Shown here: in pieces, positions 7,434-16,510 of the stretch | Position numbering within the stretch: the first letter of the stretch is position 1 | Layout of the letters: each line of letters begins with the position of its first letter | NCBI GenBank assembly: GCA_913030605.1 | Contig: CAJWEZ010000018.1 | Location: 1 to 64,000 of the forward strand | Direction of reading: 5' to 3' | Origin: an uncultured Spirochaeta sp. | GTDB taxonomy: Bacteria > Spirochaetota > Spirochaetia > DSM-27196 > Alkalispirochaetaceae | DNA length: 64,000 nucleotides | Translations under genes and position numbers: made by a program | Notes under the pieces: model-generated | Databases searched by the model: none | The model's input: only the letters and a program-made list of their open reading frames with translations | Told to the model about the DNA's origin: nothing

Positions 7434-9440
7434 CTACTGTCCCGGGAGATCGTGGAGGCTCATCACCACAGGGATTGCGCGGATCGACTTGGCGATCTTG
7501 CGCAAATCCTGGCGGCGCTCCACTTCGAGTGTGAAACTGGCGTCGATCGTATTGGGTCCCGACTCGTCGATGCGTCCCTCGATCAGGTGCCCGTGGATCT
7601 TGCGGACCGCGCCCTCGATTTCGCTGAACAGATCGTTGGTGGGACGTGCAACCACGCGAAACCGATGCGTTGTTTTGGGCGACACAGTCTCCCACTCGAC
7701 TTCGATCGTACGTTCCTCGACGTCGGGTATGCTTCTGAGGCTCTTGCACTCCCGCTTGTGGATGATGATGCCGCGGCCGCGGGAGACGTACCCGACGATG
7801 TCGTCGCCAGTGCGCGGAGTACAGCACTGCGCGAAATGGATCATCAGGTTCCGTTCCTTGCCGACGCGAATCTCAACCTTGTGCCGGTCGAGGATGTCGC
7901 TGGTCTCCTTGGAGGGCCCCTTGTGTTGCGGGGTTTTCTGCGGTTCCGGATGTTTGGCGGTCTGGTCCTGTTTGCGGGCGACGATACTCTGATTGATGAT
8001 CAGGGTTTCATCGTTTTTGTTGAGCCACGCACGAATCTTGCTCCTGGCGCGCGAGGTATGGGCGTACCGGAGCCAGTTGAGGTGCGGATGCGCGTTGGGG
8101 TTGGTAAGGATCTCGATCACCTGCGTATTCTTGAGCGGTTCCTTCAGCGGGATGATCGAACCGTCCGCCTTTGCGCCGGTGGTGTGATGACCTACCTCGG
8201 TATGAATGTGATACGCGAAATCGATCGCCGTCGCCCCTTTCGGAAGCTGAATCGCGTCGCCCTTGGGCGTGAATACGTAGATCGAATCCCGGAGGATCTC
8301 GCGTTTGATCTCTTCGAGAAACTCGCCGGAGGTGATCCGTGCATCCTTGAGGTCGCGTACCCGGTGCATGATTTCGAGGTCGGCGGGCTGGACCTGCTCC
8401 CGCGTCAGGCCGCGTTTGTAGAGCCAGTGGGCGGCAACGCCGAACTCCGCGGTGCGATGCATCTCGTGCGTGCGAATCTGGATCTCGATCATCTTGCCGT
8501 CGAACCCCAGAACCGAGGTGTGGAGGCTTTGGTACTGGTTGGTCTTCGGCATGGCGATGTAGTCCTTGAATCGCCCTTCGATCGGCGGCCAGAGACGATG
8601 AACAAGCCCCAGAATCTGGTAGCACTGGTTGGTGGTGTCGCACAGGATACGGATGCCGAGGAGGTCGTAGATCTCGCCGATCTCCTTTCCGTAGCGTTTC
8701 ATCTTCAGGTAGATGCTGTAGAAGTGCTTGGCGCGGCTTTCCACGACCACGGGAACGCCCTCGCGCTGGGCGGCCTTGTTGATCGCCGACTTGATACGAT
8801 TGAGATAGTTGGCACGCTGCTGACGCTTCTCGGACACCTGTTCCTTGATCGACCGGTAGATGTCGGGATGCAGGTGCTTCAGGGCCAGGTCCTCGAGTTC
8901 GTCCTTGAGCCAGCTGATACCGAGGCGCCCGGCGAGGGGGGCGTAGATATCGAGCGTCTCCTGGGCGATCTCTCGCTGCCGCGGCCCCTGCTTGTAACGC
9001 AGCGTTCGCATGTTGTGGAGCTTGTCGGCCAGTTTGATCAGGATGACGCGCACGTCCTTGACCATCGCCAGGAGCATCTTCCGGATCGTCTCCGATTCCT
9101 GGACGCTCTTGTTCTGCGCCTTGACCACGGCGATCTTGGTGACCCCGTTGACCAGGTTGTCGACTTCGCGGCCGAACTGACGTTTCAGGTCGGCCCGGGT
9201 CATGATCGTGTCCTCGAGGACATCGTGGAGAAGCGCGGAGGCCACCGTGGCGGCGTCAAGCTTCATGTCGATCAGTATTTCAGCCACCTGCAACGGGTGA
9301 ATGAAGTAGGGCTCACCGGAGTCCCGGTACTGGCCCTCGTGAAGCTGTTCGGACTGACGCGCCGCGGCCAGAACGCGCTCCTGGTCCGGAGCGCTGTAGG
9401 AAGAGATCTTGTGCTGCAGTTCCGCGATCGTCTGAATCAT
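7434..9440 (-). CDS. rel: Bifunctional (p)ppGpp synthetase/hydrolase, Rel/SpoT family
   Basis: Makes and degrades the stringent-response alarmone. The 668 residues follow the family order: HD hydrolase (HPLQVAEI and LLHDVLEDT, so the hydrolase metal site is intact), synthetase with RAKHFYSIYLKMKR and EIYDLLGIRIL, TGS domain (IYVFTPKGDAIQLPKGAT), a zinc-finger-like region with HFAQCCTP, and a C-terminal ACT domain. The ATG at 9440 gives the family N-terminus; the frame runs on to 9590 with 50 non-conserved residues that overlap prmC. It is the last gene after rhomboid, prfA and prmC, 13 bases behind prmC. Confidence 0.96.
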   Translation of the reverse strand: MIQTIAELQHKISSYSAPDQERVLAAARQSEQLHEGQYRDSGEPYFIHPLQVAEILIDMKLDAATVASALLHDVLEDTIMTRADLKRQFGREVDNLVNGVTKIAVVKAQNKSVQESETIRKMLLAMVKDVRVILIKLADKLHNMRTLRYKQGPRQREIAQETLDIYAPLAGRLGISWLKDELEDLALKHLHPDIYRSIKEQVSEKRQQRANYLNRIKSAINKAAQREGVPVVVESRAKHFYSIYLKMKRYGKEIGEIYDLLGIRILCDTTNQCYQILGLVHRLWPPIEGRFKDYIAMPKTNQYQSLHTSVLGFDGKMIEIQIRTHEMHRTAEFGVAAHWLYKRGLTREQVQPADLEIMHRVRDLKDARITSGEFLEEIKREILRDSIYVFTPKGDAIQLPKGATAIDFAYHIHTEVGHHTTGAKADGSIIPLKEPLKNTQVIEILTNPNAHPHLNWLRYAHTSRARSKIRAWLNKNDETLIINQSIVARKQDQTAKHPEPQKTPQHKGPSKETSDILDRHKVEIRVGKERNLMIHFAQCCTPRTGDDIVGYVSRGRGIIIHKRECKSLRSIPDVEERTIEVEWETVSPKTTHRFRVVARPTNDLFSEIEGAVRKIHGHLIEGRIDESGPNTIDASFTLEVERRQDLRKIAKSIRAIPVVMSLHDLPGQ

Positions 9441-9453
9441 CGATCCGTCTTCT

Positions 9454-10401
9454 TCACCGGGGCCTCGATCCGTTCTCCGGACGCCGGGCGCTCGTGATGC
9501 GCTCGTGCCCCGCGAGGTCCCGGCCGGCGCTGACCTCGCAGAACCCAGCGTCCAGAAGGATAGCGCGAACGTCCGCGGCCTGCGAAGCACCGTGTTCCAC
9601 GATCACGCTGCCGCCGGGATGAAGCTGGCGAAACGCCCAACGCGCAAGGTCCGGGTAGATCTCGAGACCATCCTCGCCTCCGTCGAGGGCGTTCGCCGGT
9701 TCGTCCCACCCGCTGGAAAGCGCAGTCGACGTTTCCACCGCGGTCAGGTACGGAGGGTTCGCGGTGACGACGTCGCAGATCCCCTCGTCTCCCGCTGCCG
9801 GCGCAGCGCTGACGTCCAGCCGGCGCAGCGCCACCTGCACGTGCCCGTCGGCCCGATCCCTCGCCTCCGACCGTGACGGCACCAGCGTTTCCACGTTGCG
9901 CTGAGCCCATTCCAGGGCGGCGGGTGCTGCGTCGGAGAGCACCAGCTCGGTGTCGAGGCCCGCTGCGGCGCGCTCCAGGGCGATGGACAGGCCGAGGCAG
10001 CCGGAACCGGTGCAGCAGTCGTGGACCGTGGCGGTTGGCTGCGCGGCCAGTACCTCCAGCGCCGCCTCCACCGCGTGCTCCGTCTCCGGTCGCGGGACGA
10101 GCACTCCAGGACCCACGGCGAAATCGCGGCCAAAAAACTCGCGACGCCCCACCAGATAGGCCACGGGGACGCCGTGGGCGCGACGATCGATCAGGCGTTC
10201 CAGCCGGACGCGTGCCGCCGCGTCGAGGACGTCCGTCACCGGCGTTCGCAATTCGGCGAGCAGGCTCTCCCGCCGAAGGCCGGACACGAATTCCACGAGC
10301 ACCATCGCGTCGAGACGCGGCGTTTCGCTCGCCGGCAGCCGGGCCGCGAGACGGTCGAGGAGGCGGGACAGCGATACGCCCGCCACCGCAGGGTCGGTCA
10401 T
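9454..10401 (-). CDS. prmC: Peptide chain release factor N5-glutamine methyltransferase
   Basis: Methylates the glutamine of the GGQ motif in release factors. The 315 residues contain the SAM-binding stretch HDCCTGSGCLGLSIALE at 128-144 and the catalytic NPPY at 215-218, after an N-terminal helical domain with RPETEHAVE. It overlaps the end of its substrate gene prfA by four bases (ATGA), the classic prfA-prmC arrangement. Confidence 0.96.
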   Translation of the reverse strand: MTDPAVAGVSLSRLLDRLAARLPASETPRLDAMVLVEFVSGLRRESLLAELRTPVTDVLDAAARVRLERLIDRRAHGVPVAYLVGRREFFGRDFAVGPGVLVPRPETEHAVEAALEVLAAQPTATVHDCCTGSGCLGLSIALERAAAGLDTELVLSDAAPAALEWAQRNVETLVPSRSEARDRADGHVQVALRRLDVSAAPAAGDEGICDVVTANPPYLTAVETSTALSSGWDEPANALDGGEDGLEIYPDLARWAFRQLHPGGSVIVEHGASQAADVRAILLDAGFCEVSAGRDLAGHERITSARRPENGSRPR

Positions 10402-11468
10402 TGCTGCGCGGCCTCACTGGCGCTCAGGCGCAGTGCCTCGATCACCTCGCCGAGATCTCCGGCGACGATGCCGTCGAGGCGGTAGATCGTCAGGTTGATG
10501 CGGTGGTCGGTGAGACGGTTCTGAGGAAAGTTGTAGGTGCGGATTCGTTCGCTGCGGTCGCCACTGCCCACCTGACTTTTGCGCGTTTCCGCGAGTTCCT
10601 CCTTGCGCCGCGACTCCTCCATCTCGAAGAGGCGCGCTTTGAGAACGCGCAACGCCTTGGCCTTGTTCTTGTGCTGACTCTTTTCGTCCTGGCACGTCAC
10701 TACCAGTCCCGTCGGAATGTGGGTGACACGGACGGCGCTGTCAGTGGTGTTTACGCTCTGGCCGCCGGGACCGGAGGACCGAAACACATCGATGCGCAGG
10801 TCCTCGGTGCGCACGTCCACATCCGTCTCTTCCGCTTCGGGAAGCACCGCCACGGTGACCGCCGAGGTGTGGATCCGTCCACCGCTTTCGGTGCTCGGGA
10901 TGCGCTGAACGCGGTGCACGCCGCTTTCGTACTTCAGGTGACTGTACACCTCGGTACCGGAGACCGAGAATGTGATCTCCTTGAATCCGCCGACTTCGGT
11001 TTCGTTCCGATCCAGTACCTCGATCTTCCAGCCGACGGATTCGGCGTAGCGCGTATACATACGGTAAAGGTCCGCTGCAAACAGCGACGCCTCGTCGCCG
11101 CCGGTGCCCGCGCGGATCTCCATGATCGTGTTCTTGCTGTCGAGTGGGTCCGGTGGGACAAGCAGGATGTGCAGCTGTCGTTCCGTGTTGGCGAGCGCTT
11201 CCTCCAGGCGCGCGGTTTCCTCCTCCGCCATCTGCCGGATATCCGCGTCCGATTCGTCCTCGAGCAGGCTCTGGTTTCCCGCGAGCTCGTCCTGCTCGCT
11301 GAGGTAGCGCTGCCAGGTGTCGACGATCTTCGACAGCCGGGCGTGTTCGCGCATCGTCTCAACGGCGCGTTTCTGGTCCCGGTGGAGGTCCGGGTCCGAC
11401 ATCAGTCGTTCGAGCTCCTGATGACGCGCTTCGATCGCCTGGAGTTTGTCGGAAAGCGTATCTGCCAC
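10398..11468 (-). CDS. prfA: Peptide chain release factor 1
   Basis: Recognises UAA and UAG stop codons and releases the finished peptide. The 356 residues have the GGQ catalytic loop in SSGPGGQSVNTTDS, the domain 1 helical region and the C-terminal RTYNFPQNRLTDHRI stretch typical of RF1. The start is GTG with a GGAG site eight bases upstream. It follows the rhomboid gene after 21 bases. Confidence 0.96.
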   Translation of the reverse strand: MADTLSDKLQAIEARHQELERLMSDPDLHRDQKRAVETMREHARLSKIVDTWQRYLSEQDELAGNQSLLEDESDADIRQMAEEETARLEEALANTERQLHILLVPPDPLDSKNTIMEIRAGTGGDEASLFAADLYRMYTRYAESVGWKIEVLDRNETEVGGFKEITFSVSGTEVYSHLKYESGVHRVQRIPSTESGGRIHTSAVTVAVLPEAEETDVDVRTEDLRIDVFRSSGPGGQSVNTTDSAVRVTHIPTGLVVTCQDEKSQHKNKAKALRVLKARLFEMEESRRKEELAETRKSQVGSGDRSERIRTYNFPQNRLTDHRINLTIYRLDGIVAGDLGEVIEALRLSASEAAQQ

Positions 11469-11489
11469 GGTGTGTACTCCTCGTCGGTC

Positions 11490-12041
11490 TTACCGGTTGG
11501 GACGCAGAAACCCGAACAGACTCCCGATGACGCCGCCGGAGATGTGCGCGAACTGGGCCACCGAATCCTGTCGGACCGAATCGACCACTTCCTGCGTGAG
11601 GTACAGAATCACGATCAGAATGAACGTGAGCGGGATCTCGCCCTGCCGGATATTGGTGAATGATATCAGGAGAATCATCATGAAGACCACACCGCTGGCG
11701 CCAAGGAGCGCCGACGGCAGAAACAGCACGTTCAACAGCCCCGTCACCAGGGCGGTGATCGCGATCATGATGAACAGCCCCATGGACCCGTATTTCTCCT
11801 CCAGAATCGGGCCCAGAAGGAGGATAAAGGCGAAGTTACCCATGAGATGGGCCCAACTCGAGTGCCCGATTACGTGCGTGAAGAGCCGTACGTAGTCCAG
11901 CGGGTTTGCCGGGTTCATCGTTGGACCAACGACAAAGAGCGATTCGATCAAGGAGGGGAAGAGCGCCTGGTCCAGGACCAGAACGAGCGATGAGAGCAGC
12001 GCGAAGGTGAGGGTCACCGGCGCGTTGTATCGGACCTTCAT
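11490..12041 (-). CDS. Rhomboid family intramembrane serine protease
   Basis: A 183-residue multi-pass membrane protein. The rhomboid signature is present: HLMGN at 65-69, catalytic serine in GASG (Ser116) and histidine in AQFAHISGG (His166). It should cut transmembrane substrates within the inner membrane; the substrate is unknown. The ATG at 12041 lies six bases after a -10 box behind a perfect -35, indicating a leaderless message; an in-frame upstream start would run into that promoter. First gene of the operon with prfA, prmC and rel. Confidence 0.87.
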   Translation of the reverse strand: MKVRYNAPVTLTFALLSSLVLVLDQALFPSLIESLFVVGPTMNPANPLDYVRLFTHVIGHSSWAHLMGNFAFILLLGPILEEKYGSMGLFIMIAITALVTGLLNVLFLPSALLGASGVVFMMILLISFTNIRQGEIPLTFILIVILYLTQEVVDSVRQDSVAQFAHISGGVIGSLFGFLRPNR

Positions 12042-12047
12042 GTTCGT

Positions 12048-12076
12048 ACAGTATGGAGGCGAAACCGCGCTGTCAA
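12048..12076 (-). promoter_or_regulatory. Promoter of the rhomboid-prfA-prmC-rel operon
   Basis: Perfect -35 TTGACA (12071-12076), 17 bases, -10 TACTGT (12048-12053), then six bases to the ATG of the rhomboid gene on the minus strand. It is back to back with the lipA promoter in an 82-base divergent gap. Confidence 0.65.
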
Positions 12077-12087
12077 CCGCGGCGGCC

Positions 12088-12117
12088 TTTACCAAGGGCC
12101 GGGGAATTGGCTACCTT
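12088..12117 (+). promoter_or_regulatory. Promoter of lipA
   Basis: Plus-strand -35 TTTACC (12088-12093), 18 bases, -10 TACCTT (12112-12117), then six bases to the lipA ATG. No Shine-Dalgarno sequence precedes that ATG, supporting a leaderless transcript. Confidence 0.55.
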
Positions 12118-12123
12118 CTGAGC

Positions 12124-13029
12124 ATGCCCGCACACGTGACGCGCAAGCCGGAATGGCTCAAGATACAGCTGAATACCAACGACAACTTCCGCTACCTCAA
12201 GCACCTGATGCGCGAGGAACGGCTGAACACCGTTTGCGAGGAGGCCCGGTGCCCCAATATCCATGAGTGCTGGGGGGAACACCGCACGGCGACGTTCATG
12301 ATCCTGGGTGATACCTGTACCCGGCGCTGCCGCTTCTGTGCCGTGAAAACGGGACTGCCCAGTGCTGTGGACCTCGGTGAACCGATGCGCGTCGCCGATT
12401 CCGTCGCGCGAATGGAGCTCAAACACGTGGTGATCACGATGGTCAACCGCGACGACCTCAAGGATGGTGGCGCCGAGGTGCTGGCGAATACCGTCCGCGC
12501 CATCCACCGTGCCGCCGAGGGCTGCTCGGTGGAGGTGCTCACCAGCGATTTCATGGGCAACCGCGACGCCGTGGCGGTGGTGATGGCCTCCGAGCCGGAG
12601 ATCATGAGCCACAACCTCGAGACGGTGCGGCGCCTCACGCCGCAGGTCCGGTCGCGGAGTGACTACGACCGCTCCCTCCGGGTGCTGCAGATGGCCCACG
12701 AGATCGACCCGCAGCGGGCCACCAAGTCCAGCCTCATGCTGGGGCTCGGCGAGACCCGCGACGAGATCCTGCACGCGTTTGACGACCTGCGCGCCCACGA
12801 CGTTGAGATCGTCAACCTCGGTCAGTACCTGCAGCCGTCGCGCACGCACCTGCCGGTCCAGAAATACTGGACCCCCGACGAGTTTGCGGAACTGCGCGAA
12901 CGGGCGCTCGAACGCGGCTTCGCCCACTGCGACGCCGGCCCCCTGGTGAGATCCTCGTACCACGCCGGCGAGGGCTACGAGGCGTACCGGCGGAAAATCC
13001 ATCCGCTGTATCAGGACAGCCAGGTGTAA
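12124..13029 (+). CDS. lipA: Lipoyl synthase
   Basis: Radical SAM enzyme that inserts two sulfur atoms into octanoyl groups on E2 and GcvH proteins. Both iron-sulfur sites are visible: the auxiliary cluster cysteines 38, 43 and 49 ([12 protein letters not shown]) and the radical [11 protein letters not shown] (65, 69, 72). The C-terminal SYHAGE stretch is also typical. Length 301. The ATG at 12124 was chosen from homology and from the -10 box six bases upstream; the frame extends 39 residues further without conservation. No lipB is in the window. Four bases separate it from ligA. Confidence 0.96.
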   Translation: MPAHVTRKPEWLKIQLNTNDNFRYLKHLMREERLNTVCEEARCPNIHECWGEHRTATFMILGDTCTRRCRFCAVKTGLPSAVDLGEPMRVADSVARMELKHVVITMVNRDDLKDGGAEVLANTVRAIHRAAEGCSVEVLTSDFMGNRDAVAVVMASEPEIMSHNLETVRRLTPQVRSRSDYDRSLRVLQMAHEIDPQRATKSSLMLGLGETRDEILHAFDDLRAHDVEIVNLGQYLQPSRTHLPVQKYWTPDEFAELRERALERGFAHCDAGPLVRSSYHAGEGYEAYRRKIHPLYQDSQV

Positions 13030-13033
13030 GACG

Positions 13034-14932
13034 GTGGAGCGGTCGATAGACGAACTCGCCCGCCTGGTGGAGTACCACCAGGACCGCTACTACAACGACC
13101 AGCCGGAGATCTCGGACGCGGCGTTTGACGCGCTGTGGGACGAACTGCAGAACCGTGCGCCGGACCACCCGATCTTCAGTCGTGTGGGAACCGACGACGC
13201 ATCAGGGTTTCCCAAGGTTCGTCACCTCATGCCCATGGGCAGCCAGGAGAAGGCGAGTAGCCCGGACCAGTTGCTGAAATGGGCCGCCCGCGTTTCCCAC
13301 CGGCGCTATATCGTGCAGTACAAACTCGACGGTGCCAGTCTCGAGCTGCAGTACCGCGACGGTCTCTTCGAACGGGGCGTCACCCGTGGCGACGGTGTCG
13401 TCGGAGACGACATTACGGCAAACGTGCGACGCATGCAGGGCGTGGTTCCGCGGCTTCCGAATCGGTTCACCGGCGCCGTGCGCGGCGAGGTGATCATGAC
13501 GCACGAGATCCACCGTCGCTACTACTCCGACAAAGCCAACTGCCGCAACGCCGCCAACGGACTCATGAAGCGCAAGGACGGTGAGGGCAGCGAACACCTC
13601 ACCGTGATGTGCTACGACGCCCACGTGGATGGCGATACACGGCCATTTGACGACGAGCTGGCCAAGCTGACCTGGCTCGCGGACCAGGGGTTTCACACCG
13701 TGCCGTACGAGGTGTTTGAGAGCGCCGAGGAGATCGTACACTACCGCGATGTGGTTGCCGAGCGCCGCGCGGAGCTGGAGTTCGATATCGACGGTCTGGT
13801 GGTAAAGGGACCGGAAATCGACTGGGCCGACATGCAGCGCGCCCGCCCCCAGAAGCAGATCGCATTCAAGTTCTCGGCGGAGGAGGCGCTCAGCGTTCTG
13901 CGCGAGGTTGAGTGGAGCGTCTCCGGACACCTGTACACCCCCGTGGCGCACATCGATCCGGTCCAGCTCGCCGGCACAACCGTTCGCCGAGCCAGCCTGG
14001 TCCATCCGGAACTGATTGCGGACATGGGCCTGCGCGTCGGCAGCGAGGTGATCGTGAGCAAGCGCGGCGACATCATCCCGAAGATCGAGCGCCTGGTGCG
14101 GCATCTGCCGGAGTCCACTGAGATCACGGTGCCGGGGACCTGCGAGGTGTGCGGCACAGACCTGGTCAACGAGGGCAAACGCCTGTACTGCCCGAACCTC
14201 ACGTGCCCCAAACGTGACTTTCATCGCCTGCAGAAATGGATATCGGTCCTGGACGTCCGCGATTTCGGGGATGTTCTCCTGGGAAAGCTCTTCGACGCCG
14301 GCCTGGTCCGCGAGATCGCGGACCTCTACGCCCTCGAGTGGGAGCAGCTTGCCGAGTTTGAGGGCATGGGCGAAACGAGCGCCCGAAAAGCGCTGGGCAA
14401 CCTGACCGCTGTACGATCGGTTCCCCTGGCACGCTTTGTCGCCGGTTTCGACATCTTCGGCATCGCGGAACTCAAGGTCCAGAAGCTGGTGGACGCCGGG
14501 TTTGACACCCTTGAGGCGTTGCGACACGCCGCTGTGGAGGATCTCGCCGCCGCCGACGGCATCGCCGAAGTGACCGCGCAGCAGGTCGCAACGGGACTCG
14601 CCGAGGTGTATCCAAAAATGGAACGGCTGCTGGCGACCGGGGCGGTCGAGATCGAAGCTCCCGCATCCCGCGACGCGACCGCCGACGCAGATCCCCTCGC
14701 AGGGCTCACGTTCTGCTTCACCGGCGCCCTCGAGACGATGAAACGGGGCGATGCGGAGCAGCTGGTTCGCGCCCGCGGCGGTGAGGCGCGCAGCAGCGTG
14801 AGCGGGGCGTTGAGCTACGTCGTCACCAACGACCCCGGCTCGGGGAGTTCCAAGCTCAGAAAGGCCGCGGAGTTGGGCGTGCCCGTCATTTCGGAAGAAG
14901 AGTTCCGCCGTATGGCGGGGTTGGAGGAGTAG
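13034..14932 (+). CDS. ligA: NAD-dependent DNA ligase, divergent type
   Basis: Seals DNA nicks using NAD. The 632 residues show domain Ia (HQDRYYNDQPEISDAAFD), the adenylated lysine in YKLDGASL (Lys97), OB fold, a four-cysteine zinc finger (CEVCGTDL and CPNLTC), helix-hairpin-helix repeats and a C-terminal BRCT domain from about 555. Several usually invariant blocks are altered: the common MLSLDNAF is replaced by MPMGSQEKA, and NPRNAAAGS by NCRNAANGL. This may be a second ligase or a lineage-specific version of the main one. GTG start, four bases after lipA. Confidence 0.9.
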   Translation: MERSIDELARLVEYHQDRYYNDQPEISDAAFDALWDELQNRAPDHPIFSRVGTDDASGFPKVRHLMPMGSQEKASSPDQLLKWAARVSHRRYIVQYKLDGASLELQYRDGLFERGVTRGDGVVGDDITANVRRMQGVVPRLPNRFTGAVRGEVIMTHEIHRRYYSDKANCRNAANGLMKRKDGEGSEHLTVMCYDAHVDGDTRPFDDELAKLTWLADQGFHTVPYEVFESAEEIVHYRDVVAERRAELEFDIDGLVVKGPEIDWADMQRARPQKQIAFKFSAEEALSVLREVEWSVSGHLYTPVAHIDPVQLAGTTVRRASLVHPELIADMGLRVGSEVIVSKRGDIIPKIERLVRHLPESTEITVPGTCEVCGTDLVNEGKRLYCPNLTCPKRDFHRLQKWISVLDVRDFGDVLLGKLFDAGLVREIADLYALEWEQLAEFEGMGETSARKALGNLTAVRSVPLARFVAGFDIFGIAELKVQKLVDAGFDTLEALRHAAVEDLAAADGIAEVTAQQVATGLAEVYPKMERLLATGAVEIEAPASRDATADADPLAGLTFCFTGALETMKRGDAEQLVRARGGEARSSVSGALSYVVTNDPGSGSSKLRKAAELGVPVISEEEFRRMAGLEE

Positions 14933-15012
14933 CGACCACACCCCGGGGGGTTCGCCGTCCGATCGTCTGTAGAACGTCCCGCGCCGGGCATGCAGCGCGT
15001 GTGCCGGTATGC

Positions 15013-15018
15013 TACACT
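15013..15018 (+). promoter_or_regulatory. Candidate -10 box of the cyclase gene
   Basis: TACACT lies six bases before the ATG at 15025, the spacing seen at other leaderless genes here. No convincing -35 box is found 16-18 bases upstream, so support is weaker. The preceding 92-base gap after ligA holds nothing else I can support. Confidence 0.35.
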
Positions 15019-15024
15019 TTGGGT

Positions 15025-16437
15025 ATGTCATCCCAGTTGCGCGCTCAGATCGAGGATTTTTACCTTCCTCGGCAGCTTGTTGACGCGATCCTCGAGGTCG
15101 GCGGAATTCCCCGGGACAGCGAGGAAGCGGAAGTTGGTATCGGATTCATCGACATCGCGAACTACACGTTTCTCTCCAAGTTTCTGACCCCCAAAGAAAA
15201 CCAGGAAGTACTCAACGGTCTGTATACCGCCTTCAACAGCGTGCTGCGCCGTCGCGGGGGCTATCTGAACAAGATCGAGGGCGACTCGCTCATGTTTCAC
15301 TACGGTGGCCTGATCGACTCGCGCGCGCGACGGATCGGCAACAAGGATGAGCTGCAGCTCTATATTGCCCGGGAGCTGTTCTACACCTGCGTGGAGATGC
15401 AGCGGGTGAGCGTCCTGTTCAACAGCGCCGACACGCGCTTCCTGGATGATGCCGCCACAAAGCATGACCGAGGTGTCCTGGGGCGGGCCTTCGCCATCAT
15501 CGAGCGGCTCCGGAATGACGACGCGGTAGCCAACCCGCTATCGGCGATGTTTCAGATCAGAATCAGGATCGGGGCCAATCTCGGCGAGGTGACGATCGGG
15601 AACTTCGGCCCCGAGGGGGCCCGGCAGTGGGACGTCATCGGAATGCCCGTAATCGACGCCAAGCGGATGGAAACAACGGCACCGGTCGGGGGACTGCGCA
15701 TCTCGAAGCAGTACTACGACGTGCTCAGGGAGAGTGGCATCGCCGACGAGTACTACGAGCGATTCCGGCGGGAGGCTGCGGCACTCGGAAGCCGGTACGC
15801 GGCAATCACGCGCGACGAGCTGTTTCAGATCCGGACGGTGACGATCCGGGAGAAATCGAACGCGTACTACGAGACGTGCAGCATTCAGGTCAACCCGAAC
15901 CTGCCGGAGCAGATATCCGCGCAGGCAACCGCGCTGTTGCAGCAGGGGCGATACGGGGCGGGACAGGTGGCGGATCTCGTTCGCTACTACCGCGGCAACC
16001 GGTACGTGATCGACGCGCTGGAGGAATGCCTCACCAACGCCGGTGTCGGCATCCGCAAGGGCGAAATCTACCGTCTTCTGTACCCCAATCGGTACCGAAC
16101 GCGGCAGGAATCGTTCGATGGCGACTCCGCGGCGGTGGAGGCGGTGTACGCGACCGAGTTTTCGCTGTTTGATCTCATGGAAAAACTCGGGAAGTATCAG
16201 GACATCATCAAGCGCAGCTCCGTTGGCGACATCGACTCGATCCCATTCTCGAGTTTTGAACGCTTCGTGTCCCTGGCTCAGGACCAGTACCAGCGACGGT
16301 TTGACGAACTGAAAACGGAAATCGCGCAGCGTGCGTACTTCCACAACGTGGTGTTTCCCATGGTGTTCACGATCATGGAGGCCGCGGTACTCGAATACCA
16401 GGCGGAGCAGGAGGACCTGGAGCTGTTGAGCGGCTGA
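15025..16437 (+). CDS. Class III adenylate/guanylate cyclase-like protein
   Basis: A 470-residue soluble protein with a class III cyclase catalytic domain in its first half. The two metal-binding aspartates are in GIGFIDIANYT and KIEGDSLMFHYGG. The later block reads GNFGPEGARQWDVIGMP then VIDAKRM: the transition-state arginine is kept but the usual asparagine of VNxAxR is isoleucine, so activity and substrate need testing. The second half (about 260-470) is helical and unrecognised. No membrane segment or known sensor domain is visible. It may make cAMP or cGMP in response to an internal cue. Confidence 0.8.
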   Translation: MSSQLRAQIEDFYLPRQLVDAILEVGGIPRDSEEAEVGIGFIDIANYTFLSKFLTPKENQEVLNGLYTAFNSVLRRRGGYLNKIEGDSLMFHYGGLIDSRARRIGNKDELQLYIARELFYTCVEMQRVSVLFNSADTRFLDDAATKHDRGVLGRAFAIIERLRNDDAVANPLSAMFQIRIRIGANLGEVTIGNFGPEGARQWDVIGMPVIDAKRMETTAPVGGLRISKQYYDVLRESGIADEYYERFRREAAALGSRYAAITRDELFQIRTVTIREKSNAYYETCSIQVNPNLPEQISAQATALLQQGRYGAGQVADLVRYYRGNRYVIDALEECLTNAGVGIRKGEIYRLLYPNRYRTRQESFDGDSAAVEAVYATEFSLFDLMEKLGKYQDIIKRSSVGDIDSIPFSSFERFVSLAQDQYQRRFDELKTEIAQRAYFHNVVFPMVFTIMEAAVLEYQAEQEDLELLSG

Positions 16438-16510
16438 CTCCGCCGGCCCGGGTTGTGTCCTGGAGCCGGCGCACACCGGCCTCGCCGTTGACGGCGGGCT
16501 CGGCGCGATC

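Noticed and set aside
7452-9497. A 681-codon plus-strand frame opposite rel
   Set aside because: rel is unmistakable on the minus strand; the antisense frame has no start signal or recognisable domain.
13202-15031. A 609-codon minus-strand frame opposite ligA
   Set aside because: It overlaps the conserved ligase and the cyclase promoter region; no family resemblance.
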